From: JBGAKG01 sp044224495
GTDB lineage: Bacteria; Myxococcota_A; Polyangia; Polyangiales; Polyangiaceae
DNA: 64,000 bases
NCBI GenBank assembly: GCA_044224495.1
Contig: JBGAKG010000010.1
Location: 62,001-126,000 of the forward strand
Direction of reading: 5' to 3'
Under the pieces are notes generated by a model. That model did no database searches. It saw nothing but the letters and a program-made list of their open reading frames with translations, and was not told the DNA's origin. Of this stretch, positions 45,055 through 53,865 are shown piece after piece (within the stretch, counting starts at the first letter, position 1; every line of letters begins with the position of its first letter). The position numbers and the translations under genes were made by a program.

Positions 45055-47304
45055 TCAGGCCAGAAGCTGGCCGGCCATCTGTTGAAGAGACAGAATCACG
45101 AACTCGGCGGGTTTCAATGGAGCGAAGCCCACCCAGATGTTGACGATCCCGAGGTCGCGGTCCGACTGGGTCGTCGTCTCCGCATCGCAGCGGACGAAGT
45201 AGGCATCCTTTGGAGTGGTCCCTTGGAACGCGCCCTTCCGGAAGAGATCCTGCATGAATGCGCCGACGTTGAGCCGGATCTGGGACCACAACGGCTCATC
45301 GTTTGGTTCGAACACGACCCATTTCAGGCCGCGGTAGAGGCTCTCCTCCATGAAGAGAGCAAGGCGACGGATCGGGATGTACTTGTACTCGGTCTGGTTC
45401 GCGTCATCGCCTGCCATCGTGCGAGCACCCCAGTTGACGATGCCGGTCGGAAACGCACGGATCGTGTTGATGGCCTTCGGGTTGAGGATGCCGTTTTCCG
45501 CGTCTGAGAATCGCTGCTCGACTCCGACGATGCCGCGAAGGTCCGCTTCGATCCCAGCCGGAGCCTTCCATACACCCCGTTCACCGTCGATTCGGGCCAT
45601 CAGCCCCGCGATGGCGCCGCTGGCGCCGACGTTCGCTACCAGAGGTCCTTCGGAGACCTGGAGGCGAGGAAAGAAGAGACCAGCGTACTCGGCCGACAAG
45701 CCCTTCCGTTGCTCGCTGACCTTGTTCATTCCCGCGAGCGCGCTCGTCCAACCGCTCGGCGCGTCGACCAGAAGGAACGCGCGCCGTCGCTCGCAGAACG
45801 CGCTCGCTGGGCCGAGGATGTCGACATCGACCTCGAGCGGTGGCGTTCCAGCTTCCACGCCGCGGGGCGGGAGAACCATCAGGTTGAAGAGGTCGACCTC
45901 ACGATCGATCACGTCGTAGGCAGCTTCGTAGTCGCTGCCTTGGGGTGCGGTCCCGTCGTTGCCCGAGGTGAGAGCAGAGTAGCGACCGTTCGATGTGAAC
46001 GTAACTGGCACGGTCGAGCCGGCCGACGAGATCGTGACCGTCGACTCGGTGAATACATCGCTTCCGGCTCGCGCGATGAACGCCAGCCGGTAGCCCCACG
46101 CCGCGGCGCGCCAAGGGAAGTCGGCCATCGCGGAGGCCTGAGCGTTGAAGCCCGCGACGAACTCGTCGAGCATGGCGCGCAGACCCTCGGGCGCTTCGTA
46201 GAGCTTCTTGGTGGGGTCCTTGCCAACCGTAACGTTGAACGCGGTGGTGCCGAGCGTCACGGTGAATTCGCCCTGAGCGGAGGTGGCGAGCGCAGCTGCG
46301 CCACTCTGCAGCCAAATGCCATTCGGCATCGGTCGGTAGTCGGCAAACGCAGATATCTCGACCCCGCCTTGCGCCGTCCCGAGGCCGAGCTTCGCCGCTG
46401 CGTCCTTCGCTCCAGCCGCAGGAGCGACCAGAACATCGGTGTCCGGGGCGGAGAGGTGGAGGATGTACGCCGATCCGAGGGGCTCGAAGGCCGCCGTGAC
46501 GGTAAGCGTGGAAGTGGGGTCCGCCTTCAGGATCGCATCCTTGATCTTCGCTTCTAGCGCGGCGTTGGCCGACGGGACGTCCGAAACCGTGCCGATGGGG
46601 TCGACGGGAAGGAAGCCCAGACTGCCGACGCTCATCCGGAATCCGCCATCCGTCAGCGGTAGCCACGGGTCCGTCGCGACGATGGGTGCGGAAATCGAAT
46701 GACCGGTCTGGGGAGTCAGCGAGGCGCCCGTCGGGACGCTCGCTTTCACGAGTGCCGAATTCGCCGTGAGGAACGCCGGTGCGTACATCGGCGACGCGGG
46801 ATTCATCGATAGGTTTCGCCAGGTCTCTTGCGCGACCTTGGTCGTGCGGCCACCACCATCGAGCTGCCAGCGGAAGACCTCGATGTCGAACCCGCTCTCC
46901 GGCAGATTGCTCGTGTAGGTGACGGCAGCACGGACGGCACTCCCACTGCTGCCGCCACTGAGGGCTTCCAGTGTCAACGGGACTGGAGTGACTCCTGAAG
47001 AGGTGAGGGTGGCGAGCGTTCCCGTTGCCGCCTTCGCTCCATGGGCGATGCGTGTGACGTAGCACTGCGTGCCACCGTTGATGAAGAACAGACGTATGTG
47101 ACGCGAGAAATCGTCGTTCGTCGTTCCATCCGTGAACTGCCGAACGTAGTCGCTGAAGTTGAGGCAGAGCGTCGGCTCACCGATCGGACCGCTCTTCGTC
47201 ATTCCTAGGAAGAGTGCAATCGACGTGCTGACTCCGGTGATCGTTCGCTGGTCGCCTTTGCGCTCCGTGACGTACACGCCGGGATATGTCGGCGAAATAG
47301 CCAT
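45055..47304 (-). CDS. eCIS contractile sheath protein
   Basis: 749 residues, first gene of the operon; GAGAGGGG lies before the start at 47304. Conserved N-terminus SPTYPGVYVTE and INGGTQCYVTRIA; conserved C-terminal lock RGLKWVVFEPNDEPLWSQIR, AFQGTTPKDAYFVRCDAETT, GIVNIWVGFAPLKPAEFVIL. Between them about 350 residues of extra beta-rich sequence form a large insertion, so the protein is clearly longer than the 350-500 residue sheaths of Afp/PVC. Only one sheath gene is seen. Confidence 0.94.
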   Translation of the reverse strand: MAISPTYPGVYVTERKGDQRTITGVSTSIALFLGMTKSGPIGEPTLCLNFSDYVRQFTDGTTNDDFSRHIRLFFINGGTQCYVTRIAHGAKAATGTLATLTSSGVTPVPLTLEALSGGSSGSAVRAAVTYTSNLPESGFDIEVFRWQLDGGGRTTKVAQETWRNLSMNPASPMYAPAFLTANSALVKASVPTGASLTPQTGHSISAPIVATDPWLPLTDGGFRMSVGSLGFLPVDPIGTVSDVPSANAALEAKIKDAILKADPTSTLTVTAAFEPLGSAYILHLSAPDTDVLVAPAAGAKDAAAKLGLGTAQGGVEISAFADYRPMPNGIWLQSGAAALATSAQGEFTVTLGTTAFNVTVGKDPTKKLYEAPEGLRAMLDEFVAGFNAQASAMADFPWRAAAWGYRLAFIARAGSDVFTESTVTISSAGSTVPVTFTSNGRYSALTSGNDGTAPQGSDYEAAYDVIDREVDLFNLMVLPPRGVEAGTPPLEVDVDILGPASAFCERRRAFLLVDAPSGWTSALAGMNKVSEQRKGLSAEYAGLFFPRLQVSEGPLVANVGASGAIAGLMARIDGERGVWKAPAGIEADLRGIVGVEQRFSDAENGILNPKAINTIRAFPTGIVNWGARTMAGDDANQTEYKYIPIRRLALFMEESLYRGLKWVVFEPNDEPLWSQIRLNVGAFMQDLFRKGAFQGTTPKDAYFVRCDAETTTQSDRDLGIVNIWVGFAPLKPAEFVILSLQQMAGQLLA

Positions 47305-47390
47305 GCTTGCCCCTCTCGTTCGGTGGGATCGTGCCCGACGGATCGAAGCGTTGGCGCGCGCCGCAGGCCCGAGGATGAGCTATCAAGCGC

Positions 47391-47435
47391 TCCGCGGTCC
47401 GCACATAGTGTTTTTTGCGACAGAATTCCGCGGTC
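47391..47435 (-). promoter_or_regulatory. Candidate control region of the eCIS operon
   Basis: The intergenic stretch 47305-47445 upstream of the sheath gene holds two copies of TCCGCGGTC (47391-47399 and 47427-47435), each with the palindrome CCGCGG, flanking a T6 run (47411-47416). In a GC-rich genome this is the most operator-like sequence ahead of the 19-gene operon. Inferred. Confidence 0.3.
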
Positions 47436-47445
47436 GCCTACCTGC

Positions 47446-48006
47446 TTACCCGCTTCCGCTCGCTCGCCACTCCCTCGCCAGCATCGCGAAGACCACCGAG
47501 TCCGTCCACTCCCCCTTCACGAACGCGTCTTCGACGTGATGCGCCTCTCGTCGCATCCCGACCTTCTCGGCCACCCGGATCGACGCTGCGTTCCGCGCAT
47601 CCGCATCCAGCCACACGCGGTGCAACCCGAGCTCCCCGAACGCGAATTCGAGCAGCGCGCGCGTAGCCTCCGCCGCAAAGCCGCGCCCCCAGACCGCGCG
47701 ATGCAGCACGTACCAGAGCATCGCCTGCCGATCGTCGGGCTTGCCGATCATGAACCCGGCCCGGCCGACGTGGCGCCCGTCTTTCACCGTCACCATCGCC
47801 AGATCGAAGATCCGGCGCGTCTCGCGCGTGGCTTCTTCCATCGAGTTACGAACCCGATCCTCGGTGGCGGCGAGCGGTCGCACATCGTGCGGGACGTAGC
47901 GAACCGCCTCGGGATCGCTCTCGTACTCGTTCATCGGGATCGCATCGGCGAGCTCGAGCTCGCGCAGGATCAGGCGCTCCGTGCGAAGGACGACGTTGCG
48001 GCTCAT
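47446..48006 (-). CDS. GNAT family N-acetyltransferase (RimJ/RimL-like)
   Basis: 186 residues. Start LRTERLILRELELAD, the acetyl-CoA motif WYVLHRAVWGRGFAAEATRALLEFAF and NAASIRVAEKVGMRREAHH are diagnostic of the RimJ/RimL-type GNAT subgroup (Acetyltransf_3). Substrate could be a protein N-terminus, a small molecule or an aminoglycoside-like compound. Same strand as the eCIS operon, 141 bp upstream of it, probably independent. Confidence 0.9.
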   Translation of the reverse strand: MSRNVVLRTERLILRELELADAIPMNEYESDPEAVRYVPHDVRPLAATEDRVRNSMEEATRETRRIFDLAMVTVKDGRHVGRAGFMIGKPDDRQAMLWYVLHRAVWGRGFAAEATRALLEFAFGELGLHRVWLDADARNAASIRVAEKVGMRREAHHVEDAFVKGEWTDSVVFAMLAREWRASGSG

Positions 48007-48007
48007 C

Positions 48008-48343
48008 TCAATCGCCCGCCTTCGCGTCCCGGCTCACGCACTTGTTCGCGCCCGGCAACGTCTTCACGCATTGCCACTGGGACTCGACGCAGCTGCACTC
48101 GTAACCCGAGAAGCCCGCGCTTCCGCCGGCATCGTCACAGCGCGTCGCCGCGCTCTGCTGACAGCGCTCACCCTCTGAGCTGCACGCTCCCGACGGCAGC
48201 GCTTCGGTCGCCCACTCGCCGTTCGGGAGACGCCGGGCATCCGGGCCGACGGGGCACGTATCGAGGTCACGCTCGCAACCCGCGAGCGGAGCCAGCGGGG
48301 TCAGTGCCAGAAGCGGTAGAAGGAGACGAATGGCAAGCCGCAA
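48008..48343 (-). CDS. Cys-rich small lipoprotein
   Basis: 111 residues. Signal ends LAPLAGCERD (lipidated Cys). The mature part has eight further Cys (CPVG, SGACSSEGERC, TRCDD, YECSCVESQWQC, NKC), a disulfide-rich surface domain of a kind common in Polyangia. One base separates it from the acetyltransferase gene. Function unknown. Confidence 0.75.
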   Translation of the reverse strand: MRLAIRLLLPLLALTPLAPLAGCERDLDTCPVGPDARRLPNGEWATEALPSGACSSEGERCQQSAATRCDDAGGSAGFSGYECSCVESQWQCVKTLPGANKCVSRDAKAGD

Positions 48344-48374
48344 AGTCCGCTGATCGTAGCACTCTCCGCTTCGA

Positions 48375-50072
48375 TCAGAGCTTTCCGTCCGGCAAGCACG
48401 TCGTGCTCCCCGCTAGCGTGAAGCACCCCGAGCTCCAACCCTTGTTGCTCGGCCACTCGAACGTCTGGATCGCGCCGTTCGACGACGGTCCCGTCCCCAC
48501 CAGCGTGGCGTCGCCGAAGAAGTCCGCGCGGGCGCCCCAGAGCCCCGCTTCGCCCCAGACGCGATAGGCGAGCCCCGGCGGCAGGCAGTAGCGGATCGAC
48601 CGCACGCGATCGTTCATCGCGTACGCCGGCCCGAAGTCGAGCGAGCGCCGGTTGCGATCGGGGAAGTCGATCATGAAGCTCCCCGCCGGGGGCGTGGCAC
48701 CGATCGTCGCGATCGGTCCGTCGTAGAGCTCGACGAAGGCGTCGGCGTTGGTCGCACATCCTTCCACGGCTCCGGTGCCCGGCTGGTCGAGGTGATCGGT
48801 CGGACGGAACTCCATCATCTTCACCGAGCCGTTCGGCCCGTCGTTGTCGTGCTCGCTCGCGTAGACCAAGAGGCGACCTTCCGGGTCGACGTACGTGCCC
48901 ACCGCCGCGAGGAAGTCGCACTGCCGCACGTACGACGACGACGGGTAGCTCGAGCAGTACAGGTGGCGCGAGGCGACCTCGTTCATCGCGACCGTGAGAT
49001 CGGTCCCCGGGAACGCCGGGTCACCACCGTTCGTGAGACCGAGCTCGAAGAGATGGACCATGTCGTCGCCGGATTTCTCGCGCGCGGCGCTCCCGCTCGC
49101 GAGCACGTAGAGCGCGCCGGCGTTGGGTTCGAGCTTCGACGTGGAGCACGCCGTCAGCACGCTGAGGTGCTGGTAGTAGCAGCTCTCGCCGTTCGGGAGC
49201 TTGCAGGCGATCGCGCCGTGGAGGGCGCCGTCGAAGACCTGGGGATCGTCGATCGCGCGGCTCGGGTCCTTCGAGACGAGGAAGTGGATTACGGTCGTGT
49301 CCTTCTCCGCCGTCGCGAGCACGTAGCGACCATCCGCGAGCTTGGCCACGCCCGCGAACGCGGCAGCGCCTCCCGTCATCGAGAGCGGAAGCGCCCAGCG
49401 GAGGCTCGGGCAGTTCACTCCCTGGGTGCACGGAAACGTCCCGATTTGGGACACGTCGTAGTTCACGATCAACGCCCCGCTCTCCTCGAGCGGGACGAAG
49501 AGGTGACTCCCGAGCGTCTGCATGCCGCCGGGGTGCACGTGGCCGGTGGAGATCAGGTCCTTCCACAGGATCGCATCCTGCGCGGGCGGCGCGACGTCCC
49601 AGTCCGGCTGCGTCGTGCTCATGCGGTTGCCGCGGATTCGTCGGCCCGTCGCGACCGAGCTGCCGCTGATCCGCGCGATGCCGAGGCGCGAGCCATCGCC
49701 GAAGCGCGCATCCATCGCGAAGAGGTTCGACGGCCCCACCGGCAAGCGCACGAGGCCTTGCCAGTGGTTCTTGTCTTCGTCGACGTCCGGGAACCCCGCG
49801 CCCATGTTCGTCCCGATCACATCACCGCGCATGCGGAGGCGCTCTACTTGGCCGACCGGATCGGGGACGCAGCGGTTCCAATCCCACGTGAGCGACTTGC
49901 TCGGGCGGTACTCCGTGGTGGAGAAGCCCAGGAAGTCGCTCTTCAGCGCCGCGCTCGTGGTGCCCGTCGCGCTCGTCTCCGCGGCGCCGGGGCTCGTGCT
50001 CGTGCACCCGAAGGCGGCGACGACCAGGGCGGTGGTTACGGCGAGCGTGACGCCAATCGAGCGGATTCGCAT
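48375..50072 (-). CDS. Large secreted lipoprotein, possible beta-propeller
   Basis: 565 residues from the ATG at 50072 (MRIRSIGVTLAVTTALVVAAFGCTSTS, split as signal and lipid Cys). The mature protein has repeating strands of about 45-60 residues (LFAMDARFGDGSRLGIARIS, HLFVPLEESGALIVNYDVS, AAFAGVAKLADGRYVLATAE, RLLVYASEHDNDG) consistent with a beta-propeller, then a C-terminal beta-sandwich typical of beta/gamma-crystallin-like or jelly-roll domains (SIRYCLPPGLAYRVWGE, GCFTLAGSTTCLP). No catalytic motif. Surface anchored. Confidence 0.75.
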   Translation of the reverse strand: MRIRSIGVTLAVTTALVVAAFGCTSTSPGAAETSATGTTSAALKSDFLGFSTTEYRPSKSLTWDWNRCVPDPVGQVERLRMRGDVIGTNMGAGFPDVDEDKNHWQGLVRLPVGPSNLFAMDARFGDGSRLGIARISGSSVATGRRIRGNRMSTTQPDWDVAPPAQDAILWKDLISTGHVHPGGMQTLGSHLFVPLEESGALIVNYDVSQIGTFPCTQGVNCPSLRWALPLSMTGGAAAFAGVAKLADGRYVLATAEKDTTVIHFLVSKDPSRAIDDPQVFDGALHGAIACKLPNGESCYYQHLSVLTACSTSKLEPNAGALYVLASGSAAREKSGDDMVHLFELGLTNGGDPAFPGTDLTVAMNEVASRHLYCSSYPSSSYVRQCDFLAAVGTYVDPEGRLLVYASEHDNDGPNGSVKMMEFRPTDHLDQPGTGAVEGCATNADAFVELYDGPIATIGATPPAGSFMIDFPDRNRRSLDFGPAYAMNDRVRSIRYCLPPGLAYRVWGEAGLWGARADFFGDATLVGTGPSSNGAIQTFEWPSNKGWSSGCFTLAGSTTCLPDGKL

Positions 50073-50124
50073 GCGGCGGAATCTCCGTCGAGAGACTCGC
50101 GCAGACAAGAAGACTCCGACATCG

Positions 50125-50346
50125 TCACCAAGATGACCACGTCGTCGTGCGACGCAGTGGCTCCGGTGTCGTCGCCTCCACTTCGCAATGGCGATGGCGC
50201 GCACCCGTCAGGTCGGAGCGCGCGAAGACGACGCCGAGCCCGCGATCGAGCATGGTGCCGGCTTCGAGCACGCGCGCCCGCCACGCGGCCGCGCTCGGCG
50301 TGTCGGTGTAGGCGGCTTCGAGGATTCCGATGAAATCACGCGTCAT
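50125..50346 (-). pseudogene. Truncated sensor fragment of a LuxR-type regulator
   Basis: 73 codons starting DFIGILEAAYTDTPSAAAWR...LEAGTMLDRGLGVVFAR, the start pattern of the N-terminal sensor domain of a LuxR-type regulator family common in Polyangia; the HTH is missing and the frame ends abruptly (RRTTTWSSW). Its ATG overlaps the LysR stop (ATGA). A remnant or a very small gene. Confidence 0.4.
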
Positions 50347-51323
50347 CTTCGAGCTCGGCTCGGCTCTCCATCGTAGCTCGCGGGGCGGATGGACCGACCG
50401 CGATCAAAGAGGTGACCACGGCGCTCCTTCACGAGCTCCACGAACGCCTTCAACACCGGCGGCACGTGTCGGTGCGGCGGGTAGTAGACGCAGATCCCCG
50501 GTGACGTCGGGCACCAATCGTCCAGCACCGTCACGAGACGCTTCTCCGCGATCCATCGCTCCACGCTCCACGAGTTCGCCCACGCCAGCGCGACGCCACG
50601 CAGCGCCGCCGTCACCGCGAGCTCGTCGCTGTCCACCGTGAGCGCGCCGTCGACGTCGAGCTCGAGCTTTCGCCGCCCCTTCGCGAGCTCCCACCGCAGC
50701 GGCGCCCCGCTCGGCAGCCGCCGCCGCACGCACGCGTGCGCGGTCAGATCGTCCGGCGTGCGCGGCTTCGGTCGGCGCGCGAAGTACGCCGGGCTCCCCA
50801 CCACCACGAAGCGCAGCGGTGGGCTGCACGGCACCGCGACCATGTCCTTCGGCACTAGATCCGCGGGGCGGACGCCGGCATCGAATCCGCCCGCCACGAT
50901 GTCGACGAGCCGCCCGTCGGTGACGATGTCCACCCGCACGCGCGGGTACCGCGCCAGGAACGGCAGCACGAACGGCTCGAACAGCCACCGCGCCGCTGCG
51001 AGCGACGTGTTGATGCGCAGCGTTCCGCTCGGCGCCGTCCCGGGATCGTCCGCGCGCTCGAACGCGTCCACGATCGCGCCCAGCGCCGGTTGCACGCGCC
51101 CGACGAAGCGCGTTCCCTCTTCGGAGAGGGAGACGCTGCGCGTCGTTCGGTGGAACAGCTTCACGCCGAGGCGCTGCTCGAGCCCCGCGATGGAGTGACT
51201 CAGCGCCGACGCCGAGACCCCGAGCTCCGCCGCCGCTCGACGAAAGCTCCGATGCTGCGCGACGGCGACGACGGCGTGGAGCTCGGACAGCCCAGTGCTC
51301 TTCGATTGTTCGAAACCGCTCAT
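50343..51323 (-). CDS. LysR family transcriptional regulator
   Basis: 326 residues. N-terminal winged HTH (LHAVVAVAQHRSFRRAAAELGVSASALSHSIAGLEQ region, then LFHRTTRSVSLSEEG) and C-terminal PBP2_CrgA-like effector domain (GTLRINTSLAAARWLFEPFV, VDIVTDGRLVDIVAGGFDAGVR). Divergent from the SDR gene 76 bp away, which is its likely target. Effector unknown. Confidence 0.92.
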   Translation of the reverse strand: MSGFEQSKSTGLSELHAVVAVAQHRSFRRAAAELGVSASALSHSIAGLEQRLGVKLFHRTTRSVSLSEEGTRFVGRVQPALGAIVDAFERADDPGTAPSGTLRINTSLAAARWLFEPFVLPFLARYPRVRVDIVTDGRLVDIVAGGFDAGVRPADLVPKDMVAVPCSPPLRFVVVGSPAYFARRPKPRTPDDLTAHACVRRRLPSGAPLRWELAKGRRKLELDVDGALTVDSDELAVTAALRGVALAWANSWSVERWIAEKRLVTVLDDWCPTSPGICVYYPPHRHVPPVLKAFVELVKERRGHLFDRGRSIRPASYDGEPSRARR

Positions 51324-51399
51324 GAGTGCATCTCAGAGTATCCGGATTGTCGCACCAGTGCCCGAGGCTTACGGTCCTCGTCAGCGAAAGGAACTCCCC

Positions 51400-52377
51400 A
51401 TGGCACGAACGGAACAAGCTCCCCTCGGCTCCGGGCTCGGCGCGCAGACGACCGCGCGCGAGGCGCTCGGCGATGCGCGGCTCGAAGGCAAGATCGCGAT
51501 CGTCACCGGCGGTTACGCCGGCATCGGTCTCGAGACCACGCGTGTGCTTGCGGGCGCCGGCGCGACGGTGATCGTGCCCGCGCGCTCGGAGGCCAAGGCG
51601 AAGACGGCGATCGGTGCGCTCGACCCGGCGGTGCGCGAGCGCGTGTCGATCGAGCCGATGGATCTCGCCGATCCGGCGTCGATCGATGCGTTCGCGGCGC
51701 GCTTCGTCGCGTCGGGGCGGCCGCTTCATCTGCTCGTGGAGAACGCGGGCATCATGGCGACGCCGCTGGCGCGCGATGCGCGCGGCTTCGAGTCGCAGCT
51801 CGCGACGAATCACCTCGGGCATTTCCAGCTCGCGGTGCGGCTGCGGCCTGCGCTCGCGCGCGCGAAGGGCGCACGCGTCGTCGTGCTCTCGTCGCGCGGG
51901 CACGTGCGCGGTGGCGTCGACTTCGAAGACCCCAACTTCGAGCGGCGGCCCTACGACAAGTGGAAGGCGTACGGGCAGTCGAAGACCGCGAACGTGCTCT
52001 TCGCGATCGGTCTCGACGCGCGGGGTGCGGCCGAGGGGATCCGCGCGTTCTCGCTTCACCCGGGCGCGATCATGACGGAGCTCGGGCGGCACGTGCCGCC
52101 GGACGAGATGAAGGTCGTCATCGAGAACGCGCTCAAGGTCCCGGGCGGCGTGAAGACGATCGAGCAAGGCGCGGCGACCACGATCTGGTGCGCGACGAGC
52201 CCGCGGCTCGAAGGGAAGGGCGGCGTCTACTGCGAGGACTGCGACATCGCGGAGGCGGTGCCCGCCGACCACCCGCAGCCGAAGGGCGTGCGACCGTGGG
52301 CGAACGATCCGGCGCTCGCGGAGAAGCTGTGGGAGAGGAGCGAAGCGTGGACGGGAGTGCGCTGGGGAGAGGGGTAG
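51400..52377 (+). CDS. SDR family oxidoreductase
   Basis: 325 residues from the ATG at 51400 (AAAGGA upstream). Rossmann dehydrogenase with TGGYAGIG (36-43) for NAD(P), NAG (115-117), Ser164/165, and the YGQSK active site (Tyr191, Lys195). It resembles the retinol-dehydrogenase/WW-oxidoreductase-like SDRs. Regulated presumably by the divergent LysR. Substrate unknown. Confidence 0.92.
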   Translation: MARTEQAPLGSGLGAQTTAREALGDARLEGKIAIVTGGYAGIGLETTRVLAGAGATVIVPARSEAKAKTAIGALDPAVRERVSIEPMDLADPASIDAFAARFVASGRPLHLLVENAGIMATPLARDARGFESQLATNHLGHFQLAVRLRPALARAKGARVVVLSSRGHVRGGVDFEDPNFERRPYDKWKAYGQSKTANVLFAIGLDARGAAEGIRAFSLHPGAIMTELGRHVPPDEMKVVIENALKVPGGVKTIEQGAATTIWCATSPRLEGKGGVYCEDCDIAEAVPADHPQPKGVRPWANDPALAEKLWERSEAWTGVRWGEG

Positions 52378-52378
52378 C

Positions 52379-52996
52379 TCAGGGACGCCCGGGCGGGATG
52401 GCGTCCACCAGCTCGGCGAGCGGCCGGCCCTCGTGGCCGGTCGCCGTTCGAAAGGCGGTGCGCCCGAACACCCGCAGCGTGGAGACTCGCGTTGCCAAGT
52501 CGTGTTCGCCGAGTACGCCCTCGACCAACTGCGTTGCGGCGAACGCGTACGCCTCGGCCTCTTCCACGGCGTGATCCGGCACGAGGAGGGCGAGATCGAG
52601 CTTCCCGTCTTCCGCGCGAAGCGCGAACCGCGTGCTCTCGAGCGAGAGCGTGATCCCCTCGTGGCTCACGGACGTCAGGGGATCGAAGTCACCGAAGCGC
52701 GGCTTCAGCGCCGTGAACGTCCATCCCGCGAGCGGCGGCGCCGCGCGCACCAGCTCGAACACCGCGGGGAACGCATCGCGGTTTCCCTCGGCGGTGACGA
52801 TGAGCTCGCAGTCGCCTTCGGGGCTCGCTCCGATCAGGGGAAACAGCCGCGTGTCGTACTGCTGGAGCGCGTCGGCCAACTCGTCGACGAGCGCGCCGGC
52901 GGACTCGGGCGCGGTGGCGAGCCCGCGCCGGAGCCGATCTTCGTTCCGCGCGAACCACGTCCAGAAACGGGTGCGCGGCGCTTCGGGAGCGGTCAT
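52379..52996 (-). CDS. Hypothetical protein downstream of the transposase
   Basis: 205 residues from the ATG at 52996, overlapping the transposase stop (ATGA). Start TRFWTWFARNEDRLRR, then an alpha/beta pattern (CELIVTAEGNRDAFPAVFELV, GWTFTALKPRFG, KLDLALLVPDHAVEEAEAYAFAATQLVEG). Pattern of small cytoplasmic proteins of unknown function seen in Proteobacteria and Myxococcota. No signal peptide. Confidence 0.7.
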   Translation of the reverse strand: MTAPEAPRTRFWTWFARNEDRLRRGLATAPESAGALVDELADALQQYDTRLFPLIGASPEGDCELIVTAEGNRDAFPAVFELVRAAPPLAGWTFTALKPRFGDFDPLTSVSHEGITLSLESTRFALRAEDGKLDLALLVPDHAVEEAEAYAFAATQLVEGVLGEHDLATRVSTLRVFGRTAFRTATGHEGRPLAELVDAIPPGRP

Positions 52997-53706
52997 CGCG
53001 TCGCTCCGGCGCCACGTGCGGCCCGGCTCGCGAAGCGGAAACCGCTGCGCAGGACGCTCGTCATCGGCTCCGTCACCAGCGCGGGACCCCGTGGGGGCGG
53101 CGGCCCGCGCGAGGGGCGTTGCGCGAGCGCCGCGCTCCAGCTCGAGGATGCGAAGCGATCCTCGGGAGGTGGTTTCCGCCCGGCCTGAGCGGCGTGCTTC
53201 GCGTGGTTCTGGAGCACGTAGCGCACGGCGTTCGACGTCTCCCGCGCGCTCTTCAACGGACGCACGTGGTAGCGGTCGCCGTACACGCGCCCGCTCCGCT
53301 TCATGAGGCCGTTCAACGCGCGCGCCAGACGGATGCCGAAGCCCTGCATCCGTCGGGCGAGGACGCGATGATCTTGGGCTTCCGCGATCAAGTGCAGGTG
53401 GTTCCCTTGCACGGAGAAGTGCACGATTCGAAGCTCGCCCAAGGACTGCTCGTGGCGCAGCGCGCGTTCCACGCAGGCAAACCCGCGTTGGCTTCGCAGG
53501 TTCCAGACATGGCGCGCGAAGCGGACGGTGACGTGAAGCGCCTCGCGATGGCCGTCGAAGCGGGGGCGTCGCACGTGAGATTGCTCTTTCGAGCGGCGGG
53601 GACGGCCTGCGCCGCGGCGGGGGCCTCCGTGAGTAGGCGTGGTTTGCTGGCGCGGTGCGGGGAGCTCGAGCTGGGCGCCGTGGGGGCGAGGGTGGCGGCG
53701 GCGCAT
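52993..53706 (-). CDS. REP-associated tyrosine transposase (IS200-like Y1 family)
   Basis: 237 residues. HUH motif in VHFSVQGNHLHLIAE (His-x-His of NHLHL), preceded by HVTVRFARHVWNLRS, followed by RALNGLMKRSGRVYGDRYH and the catalytic-Tyr region NAVRYVLQNHAKH. Basic N-terminal tail (PRRGAGRPRRSKEQS). Typical RAYT, a single-copy domesticated transposase acting on palindromic REP repeats; REP-like hairpin elements occur at 6707 and 7525. AT-rich DNA (53708-53725) before its start is a likely promoter. Confidence 0.9.
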   Translation of the reverse strand: MRRRHPRPHGAQLELPAPRQQTTPTHGGPRRGAGRPRRSKEQSHVRRPRFDGHREALHVTVRFARHVWNLRSQRGFACVERALRHEQSLGELRIVHFSVQGNHLHLIAEAQDHRVLARRMQGFGIRLARALNGLMKRSGRVYGDRYHVRPLKSARETSNAVRYVLQNHAKHAAQAGRKPPPEDRFASSSWSAALAQRPSRGPPPPRGPALVTEPMTSVLRSGFRFASRAARGAGATR

Positions 53707-53865
53707 CTTGAATTAGCATATATCGTCGATGCGGCATTTCAAGGGCGGTCTTGGCGCTGCCCCTCTTACTTGCGCCTGCGCATGCGCATGCCCGTGCCCG
53801 CCCAGCGATTGCGCGTACCCCTTGCCGTGCTCGCCGCAGAAGGCGGCGGCGCAGGCAGCAGAGAG

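Noticed and set aside
20042..47304. Prophage or type VI secretion system interpretation of the tail genes
   Set aside because: No capsid, portal, terminase, lysis or integrase genes, and no TssJLM membrane complex; DUF4157 cargo, the Afp15-like ATPase and the DUF4255 cap fit eCIS.
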